Shown one piece after another: positions 9,010 to 16,887 of a stretch of DNA of 64,000 nt (positions within the stretch are counted from its first letter, which is position 1; each line of letters starts with the position of its first letter). Below the pieces are notes generated by a model. The model made no database searches, had not been told where the DNA came from, and saw only the letters and a program-made list of their open reading frames with translations. Source of the stretch: Lysobacter sp. Root916 (GTDB lineage: Bacteria; Pseudomonadota; Gammaproteobacteria; Xanthomonadales; Xanthomonadaceae); contig NZ_LMJF01000012.1 of the NCBI RefSeq assembly GCF_001429785.1, forward strand, positions 376,015 through 440,014, read 5' to 3'. Made by a program: the position numbers and the translations under genes.

Positions 9010-10001
9010 GCAGGATCTCCGCAAGCGCAGCGTCGAGGAACAGAACAGGGGCGTCGGCACGAGGCATCGCGGTCCGGTGCGCGCTGGCGCTGATGCTGGC
9101 GGCCGGCACGGCGGCGGCGTCCGGCCCCAGGATCGAGGCCGCGAAGCCGAAGCAGACGCCGGCCGAGCGCCACATCTACTACACCGGCGGCGTCCACAAC
9201 GACAAAGGCTGCGTGCCCGCCTCGCGCTGCATCCATGCGCGCAAGCCCGGCGAGCCCAGCGACCCGCTGTATCCGAAGTGGTGGACCAGCGGTTGGACCA
9301 TGTACCGGGTGTTCGCCAACTACGAGCAATACCCGCCGCCCTACACCTCGCCGCCGGCGGGCCTGACGCCGGCCGACTACCAGGTGTCCTACGGCGCGAC
9401 CTACTACGACTCGACCTACGTGCCCGCCGACAAGGACGGCGAGGGCGCGATGATGGAGTACTACGAAAAGCAGTGCCTGCCGATCTTCCCCTCGGCCAAC
9501 AACTTCACCTGCGCCTTCGTCTCGCTGGGCAACAAGGCCTATTTCCTGCGCTACGCCGACCGTCCGCCGGGCACGCCGCAGTGCTGCAAGTTCTCGCCCA
9601 AGAACCATCCGCCGCGCCTGGACTTCATCAAGCACCTGCCTTACGACGCCCAGCGCAGCACCCATCTGGGCGGCAGCGTGCAGGCCTATGCGCGCGAAGT
9701 CGGCCCGCAGAAGATCCTGTTCGGTTACGCGTTCTGGCGCGAGCCCACCTCCGACCATCCGATGGACGCGAACGCGCCGTCCTATCGTCATCCGCAGTCG
9801 TTCTTTTTCTCGGGCTATCCCGCCGATCCGCCCAACGCGCCGATCGTGAGCCAGAACTACAGCAGCTTCCGCGCCGAGCGCCCCGATCCGGCCGCGACCT
9901 GGGACCAGGTCGCGCAGATGTGTCCGGTCGAGCCGGAGTGGTGCTGTCTGTTCGACGGCGACTGCCCGGACAAGGAGCAGGCGGGCAAGCAGAAGAAATA
10001 G
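9006..10001 (+). CDS. Secreted Cys-rich protein of unknown function
   Basis: A 331-residue protein with a long n-region and a hydrophobic segment (about residues 20-39) ending in AAA-S, consistent with a signal peptide. The mature chain carries ten cysteines, including two adjacent CC pairs (QCCKF and EWCCLF), and is rich in Tyr, Trp and Pro, suggesting a disulfide-stabilised periplasmic or extracellular protein. I do not recognise the family. It starts inside the stop of the VTT gene and lies 92 bases before the first half of the VioB-like pair, so it is likely part of the same transcript. A small GGGTTC-loop-GAACCC hairpin (10019-10034) sits in the gap. Confidence 0.75.
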   Translation: MSRISASAASRNRTGASARGIAVRCALALMLAAGTAAASGPRIEAAKPKQTPAERHIYYTGGVHNDKGCVPASRCIHARKPGEPSDPLYPKWWTSGWTMYRVFANYEQYPPPYTSPPAGLTPADYQVSYGATYYDSTYVPADKDGEGAMMEYYEKQCLPIFPSANNFTCAFVSLGNKAYFLRYADRPPGTPQCCKFSPKNHPPRLDFIKHLPYDAQRSTHLGGSVQAYAREVGPQKILFGYAFWREPTSDHPMDANAPSYRHPQSFFFSGYPADPPNAPIVSQNYSSFRAERPDPAATWDQVAQMCPVEPEWCCLFDGDCPDKEQAGKQKK

Positions 10002-10093
10002 CAGCCGTAGGACCGGCCGGGTTCTCGCGAACCCGAATCCCAGCAAGGACGCGGCCCGGACGCTCGGTGCCGCGATAGCCAGGAGCACACCCG

Positions 10094-12055
10094 ATGAGTT
10101 ACCTAGACGCGCCGCGCTTGCACTTCAGCGGCTGGTTCCAGGCCGACGTCTCGACCATCAACAACGACGTCCGCACGTTCCAGAACGACTCCTTCGTCCC
10201 CGAGTATCAGCAGTACAACCAGAACGGCAGTTGGAACCCCGAAGGCACCGGCATCTTCCGCTTCCTGGATTGCGCGGTGACCGGCGGCGCGCTCGCCGGC
10301 AAGGCCCTGCGCGGCGCCGGCGACGATCCCGCGATCGGCATGCTGCTGGAGAACGCCGACCAGCGCGCGCCCAGCAAGCTGGTCGATCTGGACCCGCAGC
10401 AGCAGATGGTGTCGCAGATCTGGGGCATGCAGCTGCGCCTGCTGGACGCGGCGCGCAAGGCGGTGCTGCAGGGCGAGTTCAAGCCGGTCGGGTTCTGCAA
10501 CCTGTGGCAACGCCAGAAGAGCGGCGTGCCCATGGATCAGAAGCTGGCGGCGAACTACCAGTCGGTGCTGGAGGACATCGCCTGGGACGCGGCCCTGGAT
10601 TCGCCGCTGCTGCGCGCATTGCGCGAGGCCACCGAGGACGGTCTGCTGTCGATCGCGTTCAACGTCTACGGCTACGGTCGCGACGCCACCATCCCGCGCT
10701 ACACCATGGGCCACGTGGTCGGCAGCATCGGCCCCTATCTGCGCGGCGAGCCCAAGCATTTCGTGCGCGGCCGCCAGATGATCGCGATGCCGTCGGGGCA
10801 GTCGCCGCTGGCGCCCAAGAACGGCGTCTACGATGCCCAGGGCCAGGTCGCGGCCGACTCGAGCGCGTTGACCCTGGACCTGGGCAACACCCTGCCGATC
10901 AAGAGCGCCGACAGCGGCTTCGAAGATCTCGGCCCGCTGGTGATCGGCGTATTGAGCTTCAATCCGCCGGCTGAGCTGGTCGCGGACATTCCGGCCAACT
11001 CGGTCGCGCTGATCGGCGAAGTGCCGTACCAAACGCCGGACTGGTACGCGCAGACCGCGGGCGTGATCGATTTCGACCTCAGCGCGAACCCGCGCGCGCA
11101 GAGCTTCCTGCCGGCCTGCCCCTTGCTGTTGCTGTCGCCGCAGCCCTCGGGCTTCTACAAGGTGCTAATGCAGGAGTCGCTCGACGGCCAGTACCTGCGT
11201 GCCGACGACTTCGTGTTCCGCCTCGATCCGGGCGAGCGCGACCGTCTGGAGTTCTACGCCACCCGCTACGGCCAGCCGCTGGCCGGGGCCGGGATCGCGC
11301 TCAGCGCCACCGAGGGTTTCATGGGCGGTTCCGGCGGCGGCGACACGATGACGCCGCCGACGCGGCCGCATGCGGCGATTCCCGACATCGGCACGCCCAC
11401 AGACGCCATCGCCTACGCCGCGACCGCGACCACCGATGCGGCCGGTCGCGCCCAGGTCGAATTGCGCGTGTCCGACGCCGGGCCGGGCCGGCCGCGCGGC
11501 TACATCGCCGGCCAGCTCTACGGCATCGGCTACCTGCTCGCCGCCCAGCCCTCGGGCTATGTCGCCAATCCGCTCAACTATATAAGCGTGCTGGTCTACA
11601 GCAAGACCGAGCCGCCGGCGGCGCCAACCTGGTACGACGACATCCAGCCCTTGTTTACCCAGTACGGCAACCTCTATCCGATCATGAGCCGCTACGTGGT
11701 CGATCTGCGCAGCTACGACTCGGTGATCACGCGCTTGAAGGCGCTGCGTCTGGCATTCTCGCTCCCGCGCCGCGATCCCAACCACATGCCGGTCACGCGC
11801 GACCTCAGCGCCGGCGATCGCGCCACCATCCTGCGCTGGCTGGACACGCCCGCGCCCGACGGCTTGCCCTTGCTCGGCAAACCGCCGCTGGCGCCCACCG
11901 TCGCCGAGACGCCCGTCGCCGCCGCCGCCGTCGCGCAGGAACCCGCGCCGGTCGATCTGGCGCCGCTGCAAAGCGCGGGCAAGTCCGCGTTCGTCCTGCA
12001 GTACCTGGCGCGCCGCAAGGCGGGGCAGGGCCAAGAACCGGGAGACACGCCATGA
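10094..12055 (+). CDS. VioB/RebD N-terminal-half-like protein
   Basis: A 653-residue cytoplasmic protein without signal peptide, with an AGGAG site before the ATG. It opens with SYLDAPRLHFSGWF and then N-N-D, matching from memory the MS-LD-PR-HF-GW opening of VioB. The tail around residues 520-600 (NLYPIMSRYVVDL, then HMPVTRDLSAGDRATILRWL) matches the mid-protein region of VioB/RebD/StaD, the heme enzymes that couple two imino acids from tryptophan. The ferritin-like C-terminal part of those enzymes is missing here and is encoded by the next gene, which overlaps by ATGA. The two therefore look like a split version of one enzyme. No L-amino-acid oxidase partner (VioA/RebO-like) is in the window, so the substrate is open. 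Confidence 0.75.
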   Translation: MSYLDAPRLHFSGWFQADVSTINNDVRTFQNDSFVPEYQQYNQNGSWNPEGTGIFRFLDCAVTGGALAGKALRGAGDDPAIGMLLENADQRAPSKLVDLDPQQQMVSQIWGMQLRLLDAARKAVLQGEFKPVGFCNLWQRQKSGVPMDQKLAANYQSVLEDIAWDAALDSPLLRALREATEDGLLSIAFNVYGYGRDATIPRYTMGHVVGSIGPYLRGEPKHFVRGRQMIAMPSGQSPLAPKNGVYDAQGQVAADSSALTLDLGNTLPIKSADSGFEDLGPLVIGVLSFNPPAELVADIPANSVALIGEVPYQTPDWYAQTAGVIDFDLSANPRAQSFLPACPLLLLSPQPSGFYKVLMQESLDGQYLRADDFVFRLDPGERDRLEFYATRYGQPLAGAGIALSATEGFMGGSGGGDTMTPPTRPHAAIPDIGTPTDAIAYAATATTDAAGRAQVELRVSDAGPGRPRGYIAGQLYGIGYLLAAQPSGYVANPLNYISVLVYSKTEPPAAPTWYDDIQPLFTQYGNLYPIMSRYVVDLRSYDSVITRLKALRLAFSLPRRDPNHMPVTRDLSAGDRATILRWLDTPAPDGLPLLGKPPLAPTVAETPVAAAAVAQEPAPVDLAPLQSAGKSAFVLQYLARRKAGQGQEPGDTP

Positions 12056-13104
12056 TCCGCCTGCGTCCGGAAATCCTCAGCGGCATCCGCGCCGCCGAGA
12101 CCGCGGTCGATCTGCATAAATACCTGCAGAACGCGGTCGAGCTGGAACACAGCACCATCCCGCCCTACCTGACCGCGATGCTGTCGCTGCGGCCAGGCAG
12201 CAACCGCCGCATCGCCGCGATGATCCGCAGCATCATCGTGCAGGAGATGCTGCACATGAGCATCGCCGCCAACATCCTGATCGCGATCGGCGGCAGCCCG
12301 CGGATCAACACCCGCGACTTCGTGCCCAAGTACCCGGGCCCGCTGCCGATGGACATCGGCGACGGATTGCGGGTCGGCATCGAGGCGTTCTCGATGGGCC
12401 TGGTCAAGCACGTGTTCATGGCCATCGAGCAGCCCGAGGAGGAGATCCCGATCCGCCAGCGCATGCTGCAGGCCGGCACCGAACCCGAATACGCGACCAT
12501 CGGCGAGTTCTACGACGCCATCCAGCAGCGCATCCGCGAGCTGGGCCAGGACATCTTCGTGCACACCAGCGCGCCCCCGCAGGTGGTGAACAGCGCCTGG
12601 TTCCCGCCCGACAAGCTGTTTCCGATCGAAGGCCCGGAGTCGGCCTGCCACGCCATCGAGATCATCAAGCTGGAAGGCGAGGGCAGCTCGGTCACGCCGT
12701 TCCAGTCGCCGGGCGATCCCGCGCATTTCTATATGTTCGGATCGATCGTGGCCGGACGCGAACTGATCACCACGCCCGAGGGCTACGCCTACGCCGGCGT
12801 GCCGATCGAGTTCGACCCGTCGGCGATCTGGCCGCTGAAGCCGAACTGCAAGATCGCCGACTTCGCGCCCGGCACCCAGGCGCGCAGCCGCATCGAGCAA
12901 TTCGCCTATAACTACAGCGCCTTGCTCAACGCCCTGCATCAGGCCTTCAACGGCACGCCGCAGGCCTTGGATCGCGCGATCGGCCTGATGTACGACCTGC
13001 GCGTGCTGGCGGTGGCGATGATGCAGACCGATATCGGCGACGGCACGGGCCGCACCGTAGGCCCCAGCTACGAGTACATCGAAACCCAGGGGGGTATGGG
13101 ATGA
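12052..13104 (+). CDS. Ferritin-like protein, VioB/RebD C-terminal half
   Basis: A 350-residue protein of the ferritin-like family found as the C-terminal part of VioB, RebD and StaD. The first helix has NAVELEHSTIPPYL (residues 27-40, with E30, E32 and H33), and the second carries VQEMLHMSIAANIL (63-76) with the E65-x-x-H68 pair typical of metal or heme sites. The family's later LEGEGSS (197-203) and HFYMFGSIVAGREL stretches are present. It starts within the stop of the preceding VioB N-half-like gene and overlaps the VOC gene the same way, so all three are made in a coupled fashion. Stand-alone ferritin-like members exist, so a function independent of pigment biosynthesis is possible. Confidence 0.82.
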   Translation: MIRLRPEILSGIRAAETAVDLHKYLQNAVELEHSTIPPYLTAMLSLRPGSNRRIAAMIRSIIVQEMLHMSIAANILIAIGGSPRINTRDFVPKYPGPLPMDIGDGLRVGIEAFSMGLVKHVFMAIEQPEEEIPIRQRMLQAGTEPEYATIGEFYDAIQQRIRELGQDIFVHTSAPPQVVNSAWFPPDKLFPIEGPESACHAIEIIKLEGEGSSVTPFQSPGDPAHFYMFGSIVAGRELITTPEGYAYAGVPIEFDPSAIWPLKPNCKIADFAPGTQARSRIEQFAYNYSALLNALHQAFNGTPQALDRAIGLMYDLRVLAVAMMQTDIGDGTGRTVGPSYEYIETQGGMG

Positions 13105-13490
13105 GCGACAGCGACGCGTCCGTGAACCGGCATCCGGTGGCGATGTTCGAGATCATCGCCCGGGACCAGGCGGCGATGCAGCGCTTCTACAGCCAAGTGT
13201 TCGGCTGGCGCTATGAGAACGGCGATGCTGGCTTCGCTTACGTGCATTTCCCGGTGCGCATGCAACCGCTGCTGGGCGGTATCGGCCAGGCCGACCCGAA
13301 CACGCCCGGCTTCGAACCGGGGCACAACTTCTATCTGTTGGTCGACGATCTGCAGGCCACCATCGACGCGGCGATCGCGGCCGGCGGGCGTCAGTACATG
13401 GCACCCGCCGACGCCGACGGCTACAGCTTCGCGATGATCCAGGACCCCGAGGGCAATCCGGTCGGTTTGATCCGGCCGTTCCAGCGCTAG
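13101..13490 (+). CDS. VOC-family (glyoxalase/dioxygenase fold) protein
   Basis: A 129-residue single-domain VOC protein: FEIIARDQAAMQRFYSQVFGW at the start, a central HNFYLLVDDLQATI and the end DPEGNPVGLI are the usual signature. Putative metal ligands are H12 or E17 at the start and residues of the DPEGN segment; the canonical E near the end is not obvious, so it may bind ligand without catalysis. The ATG overlaps the stop of the ferritin-like gene, making it the last member of the coupled run. Likely acts on, sequesters or isomerises the product of the split VioB-like enzyme; this is inference from position. Confidence 0.82.
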   Translation: MSDSDASVNRHPVAMFEIIARDQAAMQRFYSQVFGWRYENGDAGFAYVHFPVRMQPLLGGIGQADPNTPGFEPGHNFYLLVDDLQATIDAAIAAGGRQYMAPADADGYSFAMIQDPEGNPVGLIRPFQR

Positions 13491-13598
13491 CGCGATGCGG
13501 GTCGGCCGCAGCGCGCGCCGGCCCGCCGCTGAACCGACGCGTACGACGCGGCGCTGCCGCCCGCGTGGCGGCAACGCCGTGCGCGCTAGCATGCGGGC

Positions 13599-14648
13599 AT
13601 GGATTCCCTGACTCAGATCGTGCTCGGCGCCGCGCTCAGCGCCGCCATCGCCCCGGCCGGCCATCGTCGCGCCGCCCTGTTGGCCGGCGCCGCCCTCGGT
13701 ACCTTGCCGGACCTGGACGTGATACCGGTGAACCTGCTCACCGACGATCCGGTCGCGCGCATGACCTGGCACCGCAGCCTCAGCCATTCGCTGTTGGTGC
13801 TGCCGTTCGTGGCCTGGGCGGTGTGGGCCTGGTTCCGCCGCCGCGGCGGCCGCGTGGCGCAATCGCCGCGGCGTTGGTTCTGGGCGATGCAGGCGGCCTT
13901 GCTCACGCATCCCATCCTGGACGCGTTCACCGTTTACGGCACGCAGTTGCTGTGGCCGCTGACGGTGCGACCGGTCATGTGGTCCAGCATCTTCATCATC
14001 GATCCGCTCTACACCGTGTGGCTGCTGGCCGCCTGCATCTGGGCCTGGTTCGCGCGCGCGAAGGCCAGCGCGCAGCGGGCGTTGCTGTTGGGCCTGGCCT
14101 TGAGCACGCTGTACCTGGGCGGTTCGCTATGGGCCAAGCAGCGCGCCGAGCGCGCCGCGCAACCGGCGTTGCTGGCGATGGGCCTGGCCGATGCGCCACG
14201 CTTCTCGGTGCCGATGCCGTTCAACATCCTGCTATGGCGGGTGGTGGCGATGACGCCGCAAGGCTATGTCGAGGGCGAACGTTCGCTCTACGCGGATCGC
14301 GGTCCCATGCGTTTTCAGGCCTACCGCTCCGACGTGGACGCCTATCGTCAGGTCGCGGCATACCCGGCCGTCGCGCGTCTGGCCTGGTTCAACCACGGCT
14401 TCATGAAGGCCGAGCAACGCGACGGCCAGTTGGTGCTCAGCGATCTGCGCATGGGGCTGGAGCCGGACTACAACTTCCGCTTCGTGGTCGCCCGGCGCGG
14501 CGCCGACGGTTGGAGCGAGGTACCTGCGCAGCAGCTGCAATGGCCGTGGCAGGCCGCCGATCGCTTGCCGGCGATGTGGACGCGCATCTGGAACGAGCCG
14601 GCGGCGGCCGTCGGCACAGCCGACGCAGGCGCGCCCTCCGCGCAATGA
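13599..14648 (+). CDS. YdjM-like inner-membrane metal-dependent hydrolase
   Basis: A 349-residue membrane protein of the DUF457/YdjM family. The N-terminal part has the family pattern: MDSLTQ start, TLPDLDVIP at residues 35-43, WHRSLSHSLL at 57-66 and LTHPILDAFTVYG around 110-122, giving a cluster of His and Asp residues next to about five membrane segments. Related proteins are called membrane-bound metal-dependent hydrolases and YdjM is SOS-regulated in E. coli. The C-terminal 130 residues are soluble. It is monocistronic, 108 bases after the VOC gene. Biochemical activity is unproven for the family. Confidence 0.85.
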   Translation: MDSLTQIVLGAALSAAIAPAGHRRAALLAGAALGTLPDLDVIPVNLLTDDPVARMTWHRSLSHSLLVLPFVAWAVWAWFRRRGGRVAQSPRRWFWAMQAALLTHPILDAFTVYGTQLLWPLTVRPVMWSSIFIIDPLYTVWLLAACIWAWFARAKASAQRALLLGLALSTLYLGGSLWAKQRAERAAQPALLAMGLADAPRFSVPMPFNILLWRVVAMTPQGYVEGERSLYADRGPMRFQAYRSDVDAYRQVAAYPAVARLAWFNHGFMKAEQRDGQLVLSDLRMGLEPDYNFRFVVARRGADGWSEVPAQQLQWPWQAADRLPAMWTRIWNEPAAAVGTADAGAPSAQ

Positions 14649-14810
14649 AGGCACACGTTGTGTGCCATTGATGTTGAGAGCGAATGCGCTTTGCGTGCGG
14701 GCGTTTTCGTGCGCGTACGTCGCAGTTGCTAGCGCCGATTCGCTGTGCTGATATGCGACCGCGACTGGGGGTCGCAGGACGCATGCGTCCTTCATGCACA
14801 GGGGAACAAT

Positions 14811-15314
14811 ATGCCGATTTTCCTACGCCGACTCGGCTTGGCGACTGGCGTCTTCATGACGCTGGCCAGCGTCGGTTGCGCCACGATCACGCGCGGCACG
14901 ACGCAAGCGCTCACCATCGACAGCACGCCGATCGGCGCGACGGTCTCGCTATCCAATGGCGAGCGCTGCGAAACGCCGTGTACCTTGACCTTGAAGCGCA
15001 AGTATCCGCTCGCCGTGGAACTGTGCAAAAGCGGATTCCGTCCGGTGCTGACTCAAGTGCACAGCCAGATCGCGGGTTCGGGCGCGGCCGGCATGGCCGG
15101 TAACGTGCTTGTCGGAGGGCTGATCGGCGTGGGCGTGGACGCCGCCAGCGGCGCCACCAAGGACCTGCGTCCGAACCCGCTCGCGGTGACGCTGGTCGAG
15201 GAAACGCCCGGTTGCGCCGCGCCGAGTTTTCCAGCGGTGCCGGAGGGCGGTCAGACCCCGGAGGAATACGCCCAGAGCAAGAGCAAGAGCAAGGCGAAGA
15301 AGAAGAAGCGCTGA
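14811..15314 (+). CDS. Putative lipoprotein with PEGA-like domain
   Basis: A 167-residue protein starting at the ATG with an AGGGGAA ribosome-binding site. Residues 1-21 are a lipoprotein signal with lipobox LASVGC, so Cys-21 or nearby would be lipidated. After it comes a short beta domain (TIDSTPIGATVSL, then CETPCTLTLKRKYPL) like the PEGA-type wall or polysaccharide-binding fold, and a Gly/Ala-rich hydrophobic segment (about 83-107) that could insert in a membrane. The C-terminal tail is Ser/Lys-rich low complexity (KSKSKSKAKKKKR). Function unknown; probably envelope structure. It is convergent with dusB; a GGCGGCTCG / CGAGCCGCC stem at 15336-15365 could end transcription. Confidence 0.75.
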   Translation: MPIFLRRLGLATGVFMTLASVGCATITRGTTQALTIDSTPIGATVSLSNGERCETPCTLTLKRKYPLAVELCKSGFRPVLTQVHSQIAGSGAAGMAGNVLVGGLIGVGVDAASGATKDLRPNPLAVTLVEETPGCAAPSFPAVPEGGQTPEEYAQSKSKSKAKKKKR

Positions 15315-15378
15315 CGCCCTGGCGACAGGGTTCATGGCGGCTCGAGCGACATGCGCCGAGCCGCCGCGAAGCCCGCGA

Positions 15379-16377
15379 TCAGGCCGCCGCGGACAGTTGC
15401 GGCGCCACGCCGGCGATCAGCGCGTCGAAGTAGTCGCGGGTCAGGCGCAGCTGCGCGTCCGCGCTCTCGGCGCGATTGACCACGGCGCGGAACGCGGCGT
15501 TCTCGGGCCGGTCCTTGGCGTACCAGCCCAGGTGCTTGCGCGCGATGCGCACGCCCGAGACTTCGCCGTAGAACGCGTGCAAGTGTTCGAGGTGGCCGAG
15601 CAGCCAGTCGCGGATCTCGCGCAGCGACGGCTCCGCCAGCAGTTCGCCGTGGGCCAGGTAATGCGCGATCTCGCGGAAGATCCACGGCCGCCCCTGCGCC
15701 GCGCGGCCGACCATCACCGCGTCGCAACCGGTGCGTGCCAGCACCATCGCGGCCTTGTGCGGCGTATCGATATCGCCGTTGGCCAGCACCGGGATGCGCA
15801 GTTCCGCCTTGACCGCGGCGATGGTGTCGTACTCGGCGCTGCCGGTGTACTGCTGATCGCGGGTACGGCCGTGCACCGCCAGGGCCTGGATGCCCGCGGC
15901 CTGCGCGATGCGCGCGATGTTCAAGGCGTTGCGCTGATCGTGATCCCAGCCGGTGCGGATCTTGAGCGTGACCGGCACATCCACCGCCCGCACCACCGCA
16001 TCCAGGATTCGGCCGACCAAGGCCTCGTCGCGCATCAGCGCCGAACCGGCCCAGGCGTTGCAGACCTTCTTGGCCGGGCAGCCCATGTTGATGTCGACGA
16101 TCTGGGCGCCGTGGTCGACGTTGTGGCGCGCCGCCTCGGCCATGATCTCGGGCACGGTGCCGGCGATCTGCACGCTGATCGGCGCCGGTTCGCCGCTGTG
16201 GTCCATGCGGTGACGCGACTTGGCCGTGTTCCAGAAGCGCGCGTCGCTGGTGGTCATCTCCGACACGCACAGACCGGCCCCCAGACGCTTGCACAGCACC
16301 CGGAACGGCTTGTCGGTGACGCCGGCCATCGGTGCCAGCACCACGCGGGGATCGATGTCGTGGGGACCGATGCGCAT
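15379..16377 (-). CDS. dusB: tRNA-dihydrouridine synthase B
   Basis: A 332-residue flavoenzyme that reduces specific uridines in tRNA to dihydrouridine using NADPH. The TIM-barrel family markers are all visible: VLAPMAGVTDKPFR at residues 13-26, INMGCPAKKVC at 96-106 with the catalytic Cys at 100, LKIRTGWD and the HGRTRDQQYTG segment, and NGDI followed by GRAAQGRPWIF for FMN binding. The ATG at 16377 (MRIGPHDI) is chosen over upstream in-frame starts because conservation begins there. It is not followed by fis, unlike E. coli. Confidence 0.95.
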   Translation of the reverse strand: MRIGPHDIDPRVVLAPMAGVTDKPFRVLCKRLGAGLCVSEMTTSDARFWNTAKSRHRMDHSGEPAPISVQIAGTVPEIMAEAARHNVDHGAQIVDINMGCPAKKVCNAWAGSALMRDEALVGRILDAVVRAVDVPVTLKIRTGWDHDQRNALNIARIAQAAGIQALAVHGRTRDQQYTGSAEYDTIAAVKAELRIPVLANGDIDTPHKAAMVLARTGCDAVMVGRAAQGRPWIFREIAHYLAHGELLAEPSLREIRDWLLGHLEHLHAFYGEVSGVRIARKHLGWYAKDRPENAAFRAVVNRAESADAQLRLTRDYFDALIAGVAPQLSAAA

Positions 16378-16459
16378 GCGCCCATTGTAGCGGGCGCCGG
16401 GCGGCCCGCTTCGCGTGCGCTCAGGGGCCCGGCCGGCCTGAGCCGACCGGGCAGGGAAC

Positions 16460-16795
16460 TCAGTCGGTCTGATCGTCGACCGTGGCACCCGGCGCGTTCA
16501 GCGTCACAGAGGCGATGCCGTTCTCGCGGCCGCTTTCGTCGGCGTACATCTGGCTGGTGCCGATCACCTGGCCGTTGGTGGCGGTCAGGTTGAAATAGAG
16601 CTTGGCGTTGCTGGCGGTCTTGCGGTCGTAGCGCTTGGGATCCTGGCTGTTCTTGCGCACCGACTCGATGCCGGCGGTGCAGGACGCCTTGGCCGCATAG
16701 CCTTCGCTGGTCAGGATCACCTGGCCGTTGCCGGCCTTGAGCACGAACTGGAACTCGCCGTTGGAGCGTTTGCTGATCTCGAACTTGCCGGCCAT
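16460..16795 (-). CDS. YegP-family protein with two DUF1508 repeats
   Basis: A 111-residue protein made of two tandem copies of the small alpha/beta YegP (UPF0339/DUF1508) repeat. The first begins GKFEISKRSNGEFQFVLKAG and contains NGQVILTSEGY; the second has YFNLTATNGQVIGTSQMY followed by GIASV. Strong AAGGAGGAA ribosome-binding site seven bases before the ATG. Small cytoplasmic protein whose molecular role is unknown; commonly expressed and stress-associated in other proteobacteria. Length is normal for the two-repeat form. Confidence 0.92.
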   Translation of the reverse strand: MAGKFEISKRSNGEFQFVLKAGNGQVILTSEGYAAKASCTAGIESVRKNSQDPKRYDRKTASNAKLYFNLTATNGQVIGTSQMYADESGRENGIASVTLNAPGATVDDQTD

Positions 16796-16887
16796 CGTGT
16801 TTCCTCCTTGGAAGGGTTAGGACCCTAGTCAAGCACACTAGACCAGGCTTTGTTACCGGTCCATCGGGAGCCGGCCGCCAGGGCCAC

